Source: Spirochaetaceae bacterium (GTDB taxonomy: Bacteria > Spirochaetota > Spirochaetia > DSM-27196 > SLST01). Taken from it: 6,206 nt of DNA. A model generated the notes under the pieces. That model was given only the letters and a program-made list of their open reading frames with translations, did no database searches and was not told where the DNA came from. This document shows positions 6,147 through 6,206 of this stretch, one piece after another. A program made the position numbers and the translations under genes. Numbering within the stretch: position 1 is the stretch's first letter; each line of letters begins with the position of its first letter. The DNA lies in assembly GCA_007129695.1 (NCBI GenBank), contig SKVA01000115.1, forward strand, positions 1 to 6,206. The letters are read 5' to 3'.

Positions 6147-6206
6147 TCAAGCGCCCGCGCGGTGGATGGCCGTCCCGTCCGGGCACATGGCAATGGCGAC
6201 GCCGAG
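6147..6206 (-). CDS. C-terminal end of an unidentified gene upstream of proA (possibly holA)
   Basis: A minus-strand frame enters at the right edge and reads LGVAIAMCPDGTAIHRAGA before a TGA at 6147-6149, leaving 28 bases before the proA ATG. In many beta- and gammaproteobacteria the gene before proA is holA, the DNA polymerase III delta subunit, whose C-terminus often ends in a short hydrophobic helix resembling LGVAIAM. Nineteen residues are too few to identify it, so the coding call and the holA suggestion are both tentative and rest mainly on gene order. Confidence 0.3.
   Translation of the reverse strand, partial: LGVAIAMCPDGTAIHRAGA

Noticed and set aside
6119..6193. TTG at 6193 as the start of the proA frame
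   Set aside because: The added 25 residues do not resemble ProA. The ATG at 6118 gives the usual ProA N-terminus and lies just after SD-like sequence.

Overview
This is high-GC bacterial DNA with five coding units on both strands, packed closely with only short intergenic gaps. No RNA gene, CRISPR array, insertion sequence or phage gene is visible, and I see no convincing new multi-gene system. Most of the window (about 1-5296) has one codon style, rich in TCG, ACG, GCG and ATC. Two of its minus-strand genes have a -10-like hexamer only a few bases before the ATG and no Shine-Dalgarno sequence. That fits a lineage with frequent leaderless mRNAs. Together with the sugar-hydrolase content it suggests an environmental, possibly uncultured, high-GC bacterium, but the sequence does not fix the phylum.

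Layout. 1-1213 (minus): the N-terminal 404 codons of a putative TIM-barrel glycosidase, running off the left edge. 1214-1302: a divergent intergenic region with a promoter for the glycosidase and the ribosome binding site of the next gene. 1303-2658 (plus): a membrane-bound class III adenylate cyclase with six predicted membrane helices. 2675-3931 (minus): a complete M29-family metallo-aminopeptidase, convergent with the cyclase and only 16 bases from it. 3932-3973: a short gap holding a candidate leaderless promoter whose -35 box lies inside a perfect dyad. 3974-6118 (minus): one open frame joining the first 274 residues of ProA (glutamate-5-semialdehyde dehydrogenase) to the last 440 residues of a GH36/GH27-like alpha-galactosidase. 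6147-6206 (minus): the last 19 codons of an unidentified frame upstream of proA.

Interpretation. The two glycosidases and the aminopeptidase look like a carbohydrate and peptide scavenging neighbourhood. The cyclase is a separate signalling gene. The proA part differs from the rest in codon choice and looks proteobacterial. The fusion joins two unrelated enzymes, each cut inside a domain. The simplest reading is a chimeric join between two genomes (assembly error), with a real recombination scar as the less likely alternative. Anyone using this window should treat the stretch right of about 5300 as possibly not belonging to the organism on the left.
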